DNA of 64,000 bases, from contig NZ_JAXRUV010000002.1 of assembly GCF_034497705.1 (NCBI RefSeq), forward strand, positions 124,001 to 188,000, read 5' to 3'. The position numbers were made by a program, and so were the translations under genes. The first letter of the stretch is position 1, and the number at the start of each line of letters is the position of its first letter. Of this stretch, positions 49,023 through 56,951 are shown one piece after another. Source of the stretch: Marinococcus luteus_A. GTDB lineage: Bacteria; Bacillota; Bacilli; Bacillales; Marinococcaceae. Under the pieces are notes generated by a model. It did no database searches. It was given only the letters and a program-made list of their open reading frames with translations, and was not told where the DNA came from.

Positions 49023-49442
49023 ATGGCGTTATCGAAGGATTACAACGAGAGACTCGCCGGGGAAAAAGAAGGACTAACGTACCGTGACCCTGTTGGTGAA
49101 TTGATTCGGGAGCATGAAAAAAAGGGCGGCTTTGACAATCTGCCGGGACGCGGCAGGCCGCTGACAAAGGAGTATCTGCAAAGCGACACCTTTGACACCC
49201 TTTTAAAACGAAATGGATTTGTGCCTTCGTGGGTGCGGCTGCAGCGTGAAATCCGGCAGGATCTCGGGCGGATGCTGGAGCAGCAGACGGATGAAGCAAT
49301 CTCTGATCGCCGTATAAAAAAAGAAATAAGTAAAATCAATAAAAAAGTCCGCCGGTACAATCAGCTTTGTCCAGCGCCAAGTCTGCAAAGGCGTTTAATA
49401 GAGAAAGAAAGCCTGCACAGACAGTATGAGTGCTGGCGTTAA
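49023..49442 (+). CDS. DUF1992 (DnaJC28-like) protein
   Basis: 139 residues. The DUF1992 signature is EGLTYRDPVGELIREHEKKG, FDNLPGRGRPLTKEYLQ and LLKRNGFVPSWVRLQREIRQ. The function is unknown; the domain occurs with J-domains in eukaryotes. AAAGGAG lies before ATG 49023. The C-terminal part is basic and helical (KKEISKINKKVRRYNQL). Confidence 0.87.
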   Translation: MALSKDYNERLAGEKEGLTYRDPVGELIREHEKKGGFDNLPGRGRPLTKEYLQSDTFDTLLKRNGFVPSWVRLQREIRQDLGRMLEQQTDEAISDRRIKKEISKINKKVRRYNQLCPAPSLQRRLIEKESLHRQYECWR

Positions 49443-49464
49443 ACCGGTTGAAAGACACCGGTTT
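49441..49464 (+). terminator. Hairpin after the DUF1992 gene
   Basis: The stem AAACCGGT/ACCGGTTT has an 8-base loop and only a weak T run. Confidence 0.45.
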
Positions 49465-49479
49465 AAAATCAACCCTTTA

Positions 49480-49525
49480 TGAAATATTTATTTCAATATA
49501 TAATTTAAATGAAATAAATATTTAT
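49480..49525. promoter_or_regulatory. Double palindrome at the aminotransferase promoter: RpiR-type operators
   Basis: TGAAATATTTATTTCA (49480-49495) is a perfect 16-base palindrome. TGAAATAAATATTTAT (49510-49525) is a degenerate copy with its centre exactly 30 bases downstream, three helical turns. The -10 TATAAT (49499-49504) lies between them. RpiR proteins often bind TGAAA...TTTCA dyads, and an RpiR gene follows at 50968. Confidence 0.7.
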
Positions 49526-49538
49526 GGAGGTTCTTAAT

Positions 49539-50885
49539 GTGAAAGAAACAAGCGTTTCCCGTAAAACTACACAATCAAGAAATCTTTACGAAAAAGCGAA
49601 GAAGGTAATGCCTGGTGGTGTTACTGCAAATATTAAATATTTTTCTCCGTATCCTATTGTGATGAAAAAGGGGGAAGGGAGTAAGCTATATGATGTAGAT
49701 GGAAATGAATACATTGATTACCTGCTTTGTTACGGTGCTTTAATGACTGGACACGGGCATCCAAGGGTTATAGAAAAAGTAACAGAACAGCTTCATGACG
49801 CGGGTACGACTATTTTTGGCACTCCACACGAGCTGGAGATTATCATGGCAGAGAAATTAGTCTCCTTGTATAAATCTATTGATACAGTCCGCTATACTAA
49901 TTCGGGTATGGAAGCAACTTTACTTGCTATACGAATAGCTGCTGCTTACACTGGAAAAAATCGACTGGCAAAATGTGAAGGCCATTATCACGGGGGATAC
50001 AGTCAAGCACTGTACAGCGTGAATCCTGAACAAAATGAAGGAGGTCCTGAAAAGCAGCCGGAAGCAGTACCGGATTCTTCAGGCATGAGTTCTGAAGAAA
50101 AGCCGCTTATACTCCCGTTTAATAACGCTGGTGTAGCAGAATATCTTCTTAGAGCCAATGCTGCCACTATTTCTGCAGTTATTCTTGAACCAGTTCAGGG
50201 AGGATTTATTCCTGCTGATCCCGGCTTTCTTCAAATGCTCCGGAGAGTGACAAAGGAGCTTGGAATAGTGCTTATATTCGATGAGGTGAAGACTGGCTTT
50301 CGACTTGGACTCGGAGGCGCTCAGGAGGAGTACGGAATCACGCCTGACCTTACAGCTTTAGGTAAAGTTCTGGGGGGAGGATTCCCGGTTGGAGCTGTAG
50401 GAGGAAGTAAAAATATGATGGAAGTCAGTTCCCCGGACGGGGGTAAAGATATTCTGGCCGGCAATTCTTCAGAAGAAGGCAAAACTCTGTTTCACAGCGG
50501 GACTTACAACGGGCATCCCACGGTGTTGGCAGCCGGATTGGAAACGATAGCGCTATTAGAGGAACCAGGGGCTTTAAAGGGGATTTTTCAAAAAACTATG
50601 ACGCTTCGGAAAGGCATCGAATCACTTTACGAGGAAGCAGGTATTCCCGTTCAAACAATAGGAAAAGGGAGTATCTTCAACTTTCTTTTTACTAAATCGC
50701 CTATTCACAATCACCGGGATTTAAAGCGTGTGAACATGGATTTTCGAAAACAAATCGATTGCAAATTGTTGGAATTAGGAATTTATACGAAGCCCCTCAA
50801 TCGTTATTCCATGTCGATAGCCCATACAGAAGAGGATATTGAACGAACTGTACAGGCACATAAGCAGGCCCTCGCTGACATTTAA
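49539..50885 (+). CDS. Class III aminotransferase, glutamate-1-semialdehyde aminomutase-like
   Basis: PLP enzyme: KVMPGGVTANIKYFSPYPIV, IDYLLCYGALMTGHGHPRVI, TNSGMEATLLAIRIA, the cofactor Asp in LIFDEVKTGFRLGLGG, and Schiff-base Lys276 in TALGKVLGGGFPVGAVGG. It resembles HemL but has an acidic insert (PEKQPEAVPDSSGMSSEEKP) and an RpiR neighbour, so it is more likely a catabolic enzyme. GTG 49539 is chosen because GGAGG ends 8 bases before it; ATG 49524 overlaps that site. 448 residues. Confidence 0.85.
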   Translation: MKETSVSRKTTQSRNLYEKAKKVMPGGVTANIKYFSPYPIVMKKGEGSKLYDVDGNEYIDYLLCYGALMTGHGHPRVIEKVTEQLHDAGTTIFGTPHELEIIMAEKLVSLYKSIDTVRYTNSGMEATLLAIRIAAAYTGKNRLAKCEGHYHGGYSQALYSVNPEQNEGGPEKQPEAVPDSSGMSSEEKPLILPFNNAGVAEYLLRANAATISAVILEPVQGGFIPADPGFLQMLRRVTKELGIVLIFDEVKTGFRLGLGGAQEEYGITPDLTALGKVLGGGFPVGAVGGSKNMMEVSSPDGGKDILAGNSSEEGKTLFHSGTYNGHPTVLAAGLETIALLEEPGALKGIFQKTMTLRKGIESLYEEAGIPVQTIGKGSIFNFLFTKSPIHNHRDLKRVNMDFRKQIDCKLLELGIYTKPLNRYSMSIAHTEEDIERTVQAHKQALADI

Positions 50886-50967
50886 GAACAGGTAATGATT
50901 GAAGCGTAATCAAAAATGAAAAATGTTAAGCTGAAGGGGAAGTCATCTGGTAAAAAGGAAGAGAATA

Positions 50968-51819
50968 ATGAAGGATATGAACGTATATAAATTGATTGCA
51001 GAAAAAATGTCCTCGATGACAAAGACTCAACAAAAACTGGGAAGGTACATCTTACAGCATCCGAATCAAGCCACGTTTCTAAAAGTCGGTGAACTGGCAG
51101 AGGAGGCGGGAGTGGGAGATGCTACTGTGGTTAGATTTGCAGTGCAACTAGGATTCTCCGGCTATCCAGCCCTCCAGGAACGGATGCAGGTTTCTTTACA
51201 GCAACAGCTCTCTACTGCAGAAAAAATGTATTTAAGTGAAGAAGTATATAAAGATGAAGCTCAAGGTATTCAACAGATCTTCCTCGGAGAGCAGGATAAT
51301 ATCCAGGCTACGTTAAAACAACTTGATATAAACGCTTTCCATCAAGTAGTACAGGATATTCTAGGGGCCAAACGTGTGTACATCATTGCTAATAGGAGTG
51401 CGAAGGCACTGGGGATTTTTATGCATTATTATCTAACAATGATGATTGATAAAGTAGAAATGATTGAGTTAATAGAGGAACAGGCAGATACATTATACGG
51501 GTTAAACGAGCAGGATCTGGTTGTCGGCATCAGCTACGCCAGGTACACGAAACGTACGACTGAGGTATTTTCATATGCAAAAGGTAAGGGAGCTAAAACA
51601 GCAGCATTAACTGATACCTGGGCTTCGCCTTTAGTACCGCACGCTGATAACGTGTTAACCGCTGAAAGTCAGATGCCTGCTATGATTAATTCATTTGTTG
51701 GGCCTCTTAGTGTTATTAACGCTCTATTAATCTATACTGGCCGGCAGAAGCAAAGCGGCTTTGAAAAAAAACTTCAGGACCTTGAAGAAGTGTGGAACAA
51801 TTTCCAGGTGTTTGAGTAA
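50968..51819 (+). CDS. MurR/RpiR-family regulator (HTH + SIS)
   Basis: 283 residues. The N-terminal helix-turn-helix is LGRYILQHPNQATFLKVGEL and GVGDATVVRFAVQLGFSGY; the SIS domain (about 125-260) has AKRVYIIANRSAKALGIFMH and DLVVGISYARYTKRTTEVF. RpiR proteins usually sense phosphosugars or, in amino-acid operons, related metabolites. Its likely target is the aminotransferase gene just upstream, whose promoter carries two palindromes. AAAAGGAAGAG precedes the ATG. Confidence 0.9.
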   Translation: MKDMNVYKLIAEKMSSMTKTQQKLGRYILQHPNQATFLKVGELAEEAGVGDATVVRFAVQLGFSGYPALQERMQVSLQQQLSTAEKMYLSEEVYKDEAQGIQQIFLGEQDNIQATLKQLDINAFHQVVQDILGAKRVYIIANRSAKALGIFMHYYLTMMIDKVEMIELIEEQADTLYGLNEQDLVVGISYARYTKRTTEVFSYAKGKGAKTAALTDTWASPLVPHADNVLTAESQMPAMINSFVGPLSVINALLIYTGRQKQSGFEKKLQDLEEVWNNFQVFE

Positions 51820-51865
51820 AGGGTCAGACACCCGCAAAGTGAAAGCTTGAGGTAGTCGTCGTTCA

Positions 51866-51892
51866 GCCTTTACCTGCCGGGTAAGGGCTTCT
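51866..51892 (+). terminator. Possible terminator after the RpiR gene
   Basis: GCCTTTACC folds on GGGTAAGGGC with bulges; the T run is weak (TTCTT). Confidence 0.4.
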
Positions 51893-52046
51893 TAATGTTA
51901 AAGCGTAAAGTTCTCAGTTTGAAAAGACTTCGAATATAAGAAATGAAGATTATTGTTATACTCGAGAGGGTAAAACGGGAAAGAGTTCTTAAATTTTTAA
52001 GGTTCCATGCTATGGGTCGTGACCAGAGGGAAGGAGTCAATGCTTT

Positions 52047-53048
52047 ATTACCGCTACTCTATCAATTGTTGCATTTATACTTTCTGCTGCAGTTTCGGTA
52101 TTTGCAGCCGTGAAACTGTCAGGTTATGCAGACATTATCAGCAGAAATACGAAGATTGGCGGGCTGCTGGCGGGGACTATTCTGCTGGCTGTTGCTACGT
52201 CTCTTCCTGAGCTAACCGCAACTATTTCGGCGAGTGTGATTGGCAATGCCGATATCGCCGTAGGCAATGGACTTGGAAGTATTATTTTTAATATTTTCTT
52301 TTTGTTTTTATTGGATATTTACTTTCGAAACAAACGATTGTTCCTTAAAGTATCAGACGATCATCTCTATACGGCTGTTATCGCGCTTCTGCTTTGTGTG
52401 GTAACTGCTGGCGGACTAATGCTTCATTACCCGCTCTCCTTTTTTGGGATAAGTGTTATCAGCTTGCTAGTAGTTGTTATTTATGTCGGCGGTATGTTCT
52501 ATATATCTAAAAAGCAGAATGATGCGGCCGAAGAAGAGGAAAAAAAAGCTTCGCCGGACGAGAATGTAAATATTCGGCGTACTGTGATTAAATTTATTAT
52601 GTTTGCTGTGGTTATCTTTGTATCTGGAAGTACGCTGTCTATATCAGGAGACGTGATGTCGAATACTACAGGTATCAGCGCTACGGCAGTTGGCAGTATT
52701 CTGGTCGCAACCGCCACCTCTCTGCCGGACGCTGTCAGCGTATTTGTAGCGCTTCGGCTGGCCAATGTGAATATGGCGATTGGGACGATTCTTGGAAGTA
52801 ACATCTTTAACGTACTTGTAACAGCGATCGGGGACGTCTTTTACCGTGGCGGCAGTATTTGGATGGATACAAGCGATCAGACAACCATAATCGCCATTGC
52901 AGGATTTGTGCTCACGGGGCTGGTGATGATTATTGTGAAAAGAGATAGGACCAGAAATGCTTTCACCTACATGCTACCCTCGCTTGTAGTTGTGATAGGC
53001 TATATGGTTATGATTGCTTCCATTTTATTTTATAACGGAAGCACGTAA
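52047..53048 (+). CDS. Sodium/calcium exchanger-family membrane protein, start codon disturbed
   Basis: CaCA-type exchanger with two alpha repeats: GTILLAVATSLPELTATISA with GNGLGSIIFNIFF, and GSILVATATSLPDAVSVFVA with GTILGSNIFNVLV, around a charged loop (EEEEKKASPDE). About ten TM helices. The first helix (FITATLSIVAFILSAAVSVF) is open from 52044 in this frame, but no ATG, GTG or TTG precedes it; ATG 52040 after AAGGAG is out of frame by one base. Either ATT 52047 starts it, or GTG 52110 is used without helix 1, or it is a start-frameshifted gene. Confidence 0.75.
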   Translation: MTATLSIVAFILSAAVSVFAAVKLSGYADIISRNTKIGGLLAGTILLAVATSLPELTATISASVIGNADIAVGNGLGSIIFNIFFLFLLDIYFRNKRLFLKVSDDHLYTAVIALLLCVVTAGGLMLHYPLSFFGISVISLLVVVIYVGGMFYISKKQNDAAEEEEKKASPDENVNIRRTVIKFIMFAVVIFVSGSTLSISGDVMSNTTGISATAVGSILVATATSLPDAVSVFVALRLANVNMAIGTILGSNIFNVLVTAIGDVFYRGGSIWMDTSDQTTIIAIAGFVLTGLVMIIVKRDRTRNAFTYMLPSLVVVIGYMVMIASILFYNGST

Positions 53049-53074
53049 AAGCAGGCGCCCGCCTGCTTTTTTTA
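53047..53074 (+). terminator. Terminator of the exchanger gene
   Basis: The stem AAAGCAGGC/GCCTGCTTT has loop GCCC and is followed by seven T. Confidence 0.88.
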
Positions 53075-53103
53075 TGGAAAAATATAATAAATAACCAGGC
53101 AGG

Positions 53104-53136
53104 TTAGTTGCACAAGCAACTAATCGTTTATAAAGT
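53104..53136 (+). promoter_or_regulatory. MFS-marR promoter with perfect dyad operator
   Basis: TTAGTTGC-ACAA-GCAACTAA (53104-53123) is a perfect 8-bp dyad. It covers the -35 TTGCAC (53108); the -10 TAAAGT (53131) is 17 bases on. This is the usual layout for a MarR repressor site. Confidence 0.75.
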
Positions 53137-53171
53137 GGATAGAGTAAAATATAGACAAAGGAGTAATCTAA

Positions 53172-54338
53172 GTGTCTCAAAAGCTGGCTATACTATCCAT
53201 TTCATTGATCACTGTTATGGCGGGGGCTACTATTTCTCCGGCGCTCGGTTCCATTTCTGAAGCTTTTCCCGACGCAAATGAAACCTCGATTAAATTAATC
53301 AATACCCTGCACGCATTGTTCATCATTCCATTTACTTTTATATCAAGCCGGCTCACGAAACGAGTGTCCAAAAAGTCTGTTTTAACAGCCGGACTCATCC
53401 TTTATGTTATTGGAGGTTTGGGAGGGGCTGTTGCTTCAACGCTTTGGCTGTTGCTCGTTTCAAGAGCGGTGCTCGGTATCGCCGTTGGGTTGATCATGCC
53501 GATATCGACGAGTCTGATCCCGGATTTTTATGAAGGTAAAGAAAAAACCGTCATGATGGGAAGAGTTAGCGCCTCCAATCAGCTGGGCGGTATTATCTCC
53601 ATCGTGCTTGCGGGCATACTGGCAGGTATTTTGTGGAGGCTGACATTTGTAGTTTACGGCCTGGCCCTGTTGGTGCTTGTACTTGTTTTCCTTTTTCTTC
53701 CTAAACAGAAGCCGGAAGCGGCATCGGTGTCAGAAGACAGCGCATCGAGAGGAGTGGAAAAGTCTATTTTTGCTCTTGCCGGCGGTATGTTTATTGTCTT
53801 CTTATTCTTTTATTCCATTCCGACGAATATGGCAATCTTTCTGCAGGAGAGCAATATTGCTTCTGCTTCCCTGGCCGGGGTGATGATTGCTTCTTTAAAC
53901 GTAGGAGGCTTTGCTGCAGGATCTATGCTTGGCAGTATTACAGATCGGCTGGGCAGATGGACAGTCCCTTTACAGCTGGCTGTAACTGGTTTCGGGTTCG
54001 TCCTTATCGCTTTTGGCGGGCAGGCGGTATTGATTACAATAGGTATCATTTTGATTGGTATCGGGCTTGGTACAATTATTCCGTTGATTTTTGACCGCGT
54101 GACGAAGGTGTCGAGCGCTGCCCAAATGTCTTTAGCAATAGCGGTGGTGCAGAGCTTTATGTATTTCGGACAATTTACGTCGCCGCTCGTGCTGGATGTT
54201 GTCGGCCGCCTGGCAGGTGGTTCGATCGGTACCAATCAGTTTATATACACCTTTTCTGGTATCACAGCTCTTGTAGTGGCAGTAATGGTGTTTCTGTTTA
54301 TAGCTTTTGGGAAACGTAAGGCCCAGGAGGAGGAATAG
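53172..54338 (+). CDS. MFS drug-efflux-type transporter
   Basis: 388 residues with about 12 TM helices. Motif A is present between helices 2 and 3 (FISSRLTKRVSKKSVLTAG) and a degenerate copy in the second half (GSITDRLGRWTVPLQ). Helix 5 resembles multidrug antiporter motif C (GGIISIVLAGILAG). GTG 53172 follows AAAGGAG. A MarR gene starts 1 base after its stop, and a perfect dyad covers the promoter, so it is probably induced by the exported compound. Confidence 0.9.
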   Translation: MSQKLAILSISLITVMAGATISPALGSISEAFPDANETSIKLINTLHALFIIPFTFISSRLTKRVSKKSVLTAGLILYVIGGLGGAVASTLWLLLVSRAVLGIAVGLIMPISTSLIPDFYEGKEKTVMMGRVSASNQLGGIISIVLAGILAGILWRLTFVVYGLALLVLVLVFLFLPKQKPEAASVSEDSASRGVEKSIFALAGGMFIVFLFFYSIPTNMAIFLQESNIASASLAGVMIASLNVGGFAAGSMLGSITDRLGRWTVPLQLAVTGFGFVLIAFGGQAVLITIGIILIGIGLGTIIPLIFDRVTKVSSAAQMSLAIAVVQSFMYFGQFTSPLVLDVVGRLAGGSIGTNQFIYTFSGITALVVAVMVFLFIAFGKRKAQEEE

Positions 54339-54339
54339 T

Positions 54340-54774
54340 ATGACTGTTTATTCTGTAGGAAAATGGGCAGCTGTTATTCAACGTTACACTCATCAATACA
54401 TTGATAAACGATTCAATCATTTTGGTTTAGGGAATACAGAAGTGCTTGTACTTTTAACGTTATACGATCAGGAAAATGTACCTCAGGAGTACATTACCAG
54501 GCAGATAGTGATGGATAAAGCTACAATTACGCGCGCTATAAAACGCCTCGAAGAAAAAGGATATCTTTACCGGAAAGAGAGCGTTTCGGACCGTAGGGAA
54601 AAGATCGTTTTTCTTTCTGAAGCGGCCTGGAAAATAGAAAAAGAAATTTCAGAAGCGATGCGGGAGTGGAGAGATATTATGACAAAAGAGTTTACAGAGG
54701 AAGAAAAGCATACGCTTCTCAGGCTCATGGAAAGAGCGGCGGAGGGGGCAAGGGCCGAAGTGGAGTCCGGGTAG
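54340..54774 (+). CDS. MarR-family regulator
   Basis: 144 residues. The winged helix is NTEVLVLLTLYDQENVPQEY, VMDKATITRAIKRLEEKGYL and YRKESVSDRREKIVFLS, the classical MarR DNA-binding core with the DRR wing. ATG 54340 has AGGAGGAGG upstream; the frame open back to 54307 lies inside the MFS gene. It likely represses the MFS-marR operon. Confidence 0.92.
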   Translation: MTVYSVGKWAAVIQRYTHQYIDKRFNHFGLGNTEVLVLLTLYDQENVPQEYITRQIVMDKATITRAIKRLEEKGYLYRKESVSDRREKIVFLSEAAWKIEKEISEAMREWRDIMTKEFTEEEKHTLLRLMERAAEGARAEVESG

Positions 54775-54922
54775 AGTGTTTGTGGCAGCAGGCAGGCCGT
54801 GGTAGCATAAAGATATATACTCCGCATAATTCTATTATTTCCCCGGCGCTCGCTGCCCTTCATTATGTCATCTTATCAATTTCCATCCGTGTATATTCCA
54901 TATATAGGAGGTGTATAGTTAC

Positions 54923-55471
54923 TTGCGAAGAGAAACCAAATTTTTATTTTCTTTTATGCCTTTCACTACCTACGATAAAGAAAAAATCCGTTTGAAGGAG
55001 CAGCGCCAAAAAGGATGGCAGGTCCAGGACTGCTCTCTGCTCGGTTATTCTTTGTCAGAAGTAAGGGAAGAAGAAAAGGAATATCAGTTCATCATGTCGA
55101 AAGATTATCAGGGATTGCGGAAAATTTCTGAGGATGAATGGACACTTCTGTGTTCCTCCCCGGTACTCCACATATTTGAAGGGGAGAAAGATGCTTCGTC
55201 CTTTCAGGACCACTGGACGCTTTATTTTTTGGAGGAGTACCGAAAAAAATGCCGGAGGTGGGGGGTTACAGCTGCAGTAAGTGCCCTTTTGTTTATAGTA
55301 TTTCTGCTTTTGGTGGTAACTGATTTGAACCTGCCGGGCGTGGCAGTGAATTTTGCCTTTTTTATGCTCTCATTGTTTACGGGAATAGTAGCCTTTACCG
55401 TGATAAGGTGGCTCCGGACGCTTGCAGTCATCAACCAGGCTAAGCAGATTGTCAGTACCGGCACAAAATGA
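54923..55471 (+). CDS. Hypothetical membrane protein, DUF2812-like
   Basis: 182 residues. The N-terminal soluble part (KEKIRLKEQRQKGWQVQDCS, EYQFIMSKDY) resembles DUF2812 modules only loosely. Two C-terminal TM helices follow (about 115-138 and 142-166), then a short basic end. TTG 54923 is used because AGGAGG lies about 11 bases upstream; a GTG at 54911 overlaps that site. It overlaps or abuts the small gene downstream. Confidence 0.65.
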   Translation: MRRETKFLFSFMPFTTYDKEKIRLKEQRQKGWQVQDCSLLGYSLSEVREEEKEYQFIMSKDYQGLRKISEDEWTLLCSSPVLHIFEGEKDASSFQDHWTLYFLEEYRKKCRRWGVTAAVSALLFIVFLLLVVTDLNLPGVAVNFAFFMLSLFTGIVAFTVIRWLRTLAVINQAKQIVSTGTK

Positions 55472-55503
55472 TATTTTATCCTGTACATGAAAGGACGGCC
55501 TTC

Positions 55504-55671
55504 ATGGAAGAAGAGCTTCGTTATTTGAATGAAGAGGACAAAAAACGATTTGAAGAAATTCAGGCAAAGCTTGAAGGAAATATTTCGTATGAAGACCAGA
55601 AAAAGCTCGTGACAGAGCTGGCAATACTGCGTGAAAGAAACGAACTCAAAAAAAGATCCCGGCCGGAATAG
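55504..55671 (+). CDS. Small helical hypothetical protein
   Basis: Not recognised. 55 residues, highly charged (MEEELRYLNEEDKKRFEEIQ, then KKLVTELAILRERNELKK), probably a helical hairpin. AAAGGAC lies 8 bases before ATG 55504. A longer version from ATG 55468 would overlap the upstream gene by 4 bases (ATGA) and cannot be ruled out. Confidence 0.55.
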   Translation: MEEELRYLNEEDKKRFEEIQAKLEGNISYEDQKKLVTELAILRERNELKKRSRPE

Positions 55672-55683
55672 GCACGGGATCTT
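55648..55683. terminator. Hairpin between convergent genes
   Basis: The stem AAGATCCCG/CGGGATCTT is followed by a strong T run on the minus strand, ending the methyltransferase gene. Confidence 0.7.
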
Positions 55684-55690
55684 GCTGTAT

Positions 55691-56326
55691 TCATGCCTCT
55701 GGTTTAATACATACAGCGATGCCGAGAGGGTAGTGAACACCGGGACGGGCGGGACGCTCGAAAGCGACTCCCTGTTGGTAATAAAGCTGCAGCTTCTCCC
55801 ACGGCCAGTCTTCTCTTGATAAGAGCTCTTCCCATTCCTCTGTCGTCAACTGATGGTAATGAAAAGCGGAATTGCTTGGCTTGTGCCTTCCCTGGCCGAA
55901 GGGTGTAGAAACGATGAGTGTACCGCCAGGGCGAAGCAGGGCGTACATGCGTTTCATAAAGATACGGTCATCGGGCACGTGTTCAATGGTCTCAAAGGAA
56001 ACAATCGTATCGAACGTGCCTATCTGCATGGGGAGACTCTCATCAAGAGCATCTCCTGTCTGGAAAGAAAGCTGGGGATGATAATAGTGCTTTTGGGCAA
56101 ATACTATCGCCTCAGCGTCAATGTCTACGCCGAGCACATAGTCTACCTCACGTTTTTTGCCTTTAGCTGTCATCTGGGCTCCGTAGCCGACCCCGCAGGC
56201 AATATCAAGCACGCGGCCCTTCGCGTACGGCATGGCAAAATAATAGCGGGCGAGATGCTCAAGCAGCATCCCGTTGGTCGGTTTCATTTCTGAAGGGATG
56301 ATTCGTTCTCCTGTGTCTTTTAGCAC
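55691..56326 (-). CDS. Class I SAM-dependent methyltransferase
   Basis: 211 residues. Motif I is VLDIACGVGYGAQMTAKGKK, motif II is VLGVDIDAEAIVFAQKHY, motif IV is FDTIVSFETIEHVPDDR, and LRPGGTLIVSTPF is the post-IV strand. This is the Methyltransf_11/23 type; the acceptor is unknown. The start is GTG 56326 with a weak site (GGTGA). A single gene. Confidence 0.87.
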   Translation of the reverse strand: MLKDTGERIIPSEMKPTNGMLLEHLARYYFAMPYAKGRVLDIACGVGYGAQMTAKGKKREVDYVLGVDIDAEAIVFAQKHYYHPQLSFQTGDALDESLPMQIGTFDTIVSFETIEHVPDDRIFMKRMYALLRPGGTLIVSTPFGQGRHKPSNSAFHYHQLTTEEWEELLSREDWPWEKLQLYYQQGVAFERPARPGVHYPLGIAVCIKPEA

Positions 56327-56448
56327 GAATAGTCACCGCTATCTGTATAGTTTAGTCTTCTCATCATATAAAAAGAAAGAAGGGAATTGCAAGGCTGAAA
56401 AATACTACGGGAGGCAGCAGCTTCCGTTACGCAGCATATGATACATAT

Positions 56449-56477
56449 TTGACAAACAGGAGAGCATCGTATATATT
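56449..56477 (+). promoter_or_regulatory. SigA promoter of the CstR-like gene
   Basis: A consensus -35 TTGACA and a -10 TATATT have a 17-base spacer. Confidence 0.85.
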
Positions 56478-56484
56478 TTTTATA

Positions 56485-56498
56485 TACCCTCATGGGTA
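56485..56498. promoter_or_regulatory. CsoR/CstR-type operator
   Basis: TACCC-TCAT-GGGTA is a perfect dyad of the type bound by CsoR-family repressors, placed just downstream of the -10. Confidence 0.8.
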
Positions 56499-56555
56499 AT
56501 AAAAAGGGATGAAGGCAGTATAAATAAATACTCTATTTGAAAGGAGGAGCCTTTC

Positions 56556-56816
56556 ATGGAATACAATGATCAAATGAAAAACCGGGTAAAACGGGTAGAA
56601 GGACAGGTCCGCGGCATTCTTCGAATGATGGAAGAAGAAAAAGACTGTAAAGAGCTTGTTTCTCAGATGAATGCTGCACGTACAGCGCTCGATCGAGCGA
56701 TCGGTCTGGTAGTGAGTGCGAATCTCGAGGAATGTGTGCGTGAACAGATAGAAAAAGGGGAAGATAGCGAAGAGCTGATCCAGGAAGCTGTTAATCTTCT
56801 GGTTAAAAGCAGGTAA
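56556..56816 (+). CDS. CsoR-family repressor, CstR-like (persulfide-sensing type)
   Basis: 86-residue all-helical repressor: QMKNRVKRVEGQVRGILRMM, EEEKDCKELVSQMNAARTAL and ANLEECVREQIEKGEDSEEL. Only two Cys are present, in DCKE and EECV, and the His that completes the copper site of CsoR is Asn here (SANLEEC). This pattern is that of CstR, which senses persulfides, rather than copper CsoR. The GAAAGGAGGAG site precedes ATG. A perfect TACCC-N4-GGGTA dyad lies in its promoter, so it represses itself. No sulfur genes are adjacent. Confidence 0.87.
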   Translation: MEYNDQMKNRVKRVEGQVRGILRMMEEEKDCKELVSQMNAARTALDRAIGLVVSANLEECVREQIEKGEDSEELIQEAVNLLVKSR

Positions 56817-56905
56817 TCAACCGGGTTAATAAATTTTTAAAAGAAATAAAAGAAGCTTTTTAGCATATACTGAAAAAAGAAATAGATCAAACTGTTTAAT
56901 GACTA

Positions 56906-56940
56906 TAAGCCGCGTTCTTCCATGTGAAGAACGCGGCTTA
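56906..56940. terminator. Bidirectional terminator after the CstR-like gene and the EAL pseudogene
   Basis: A 14-bp stem, AAGCCGCGTTCTTC with GAAGAACGCGGCTT, and a 5-base loop. Confidence 0.8.
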
Positions 56941-56951
56941 TTTAGTATGAA

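Noticed and set aside
51820..52030. Riboswitch before the exchanger gene
   Set aside because: The 200-base leader has a weak hairpin but no sequence core I can match to a known metal riboswitch.
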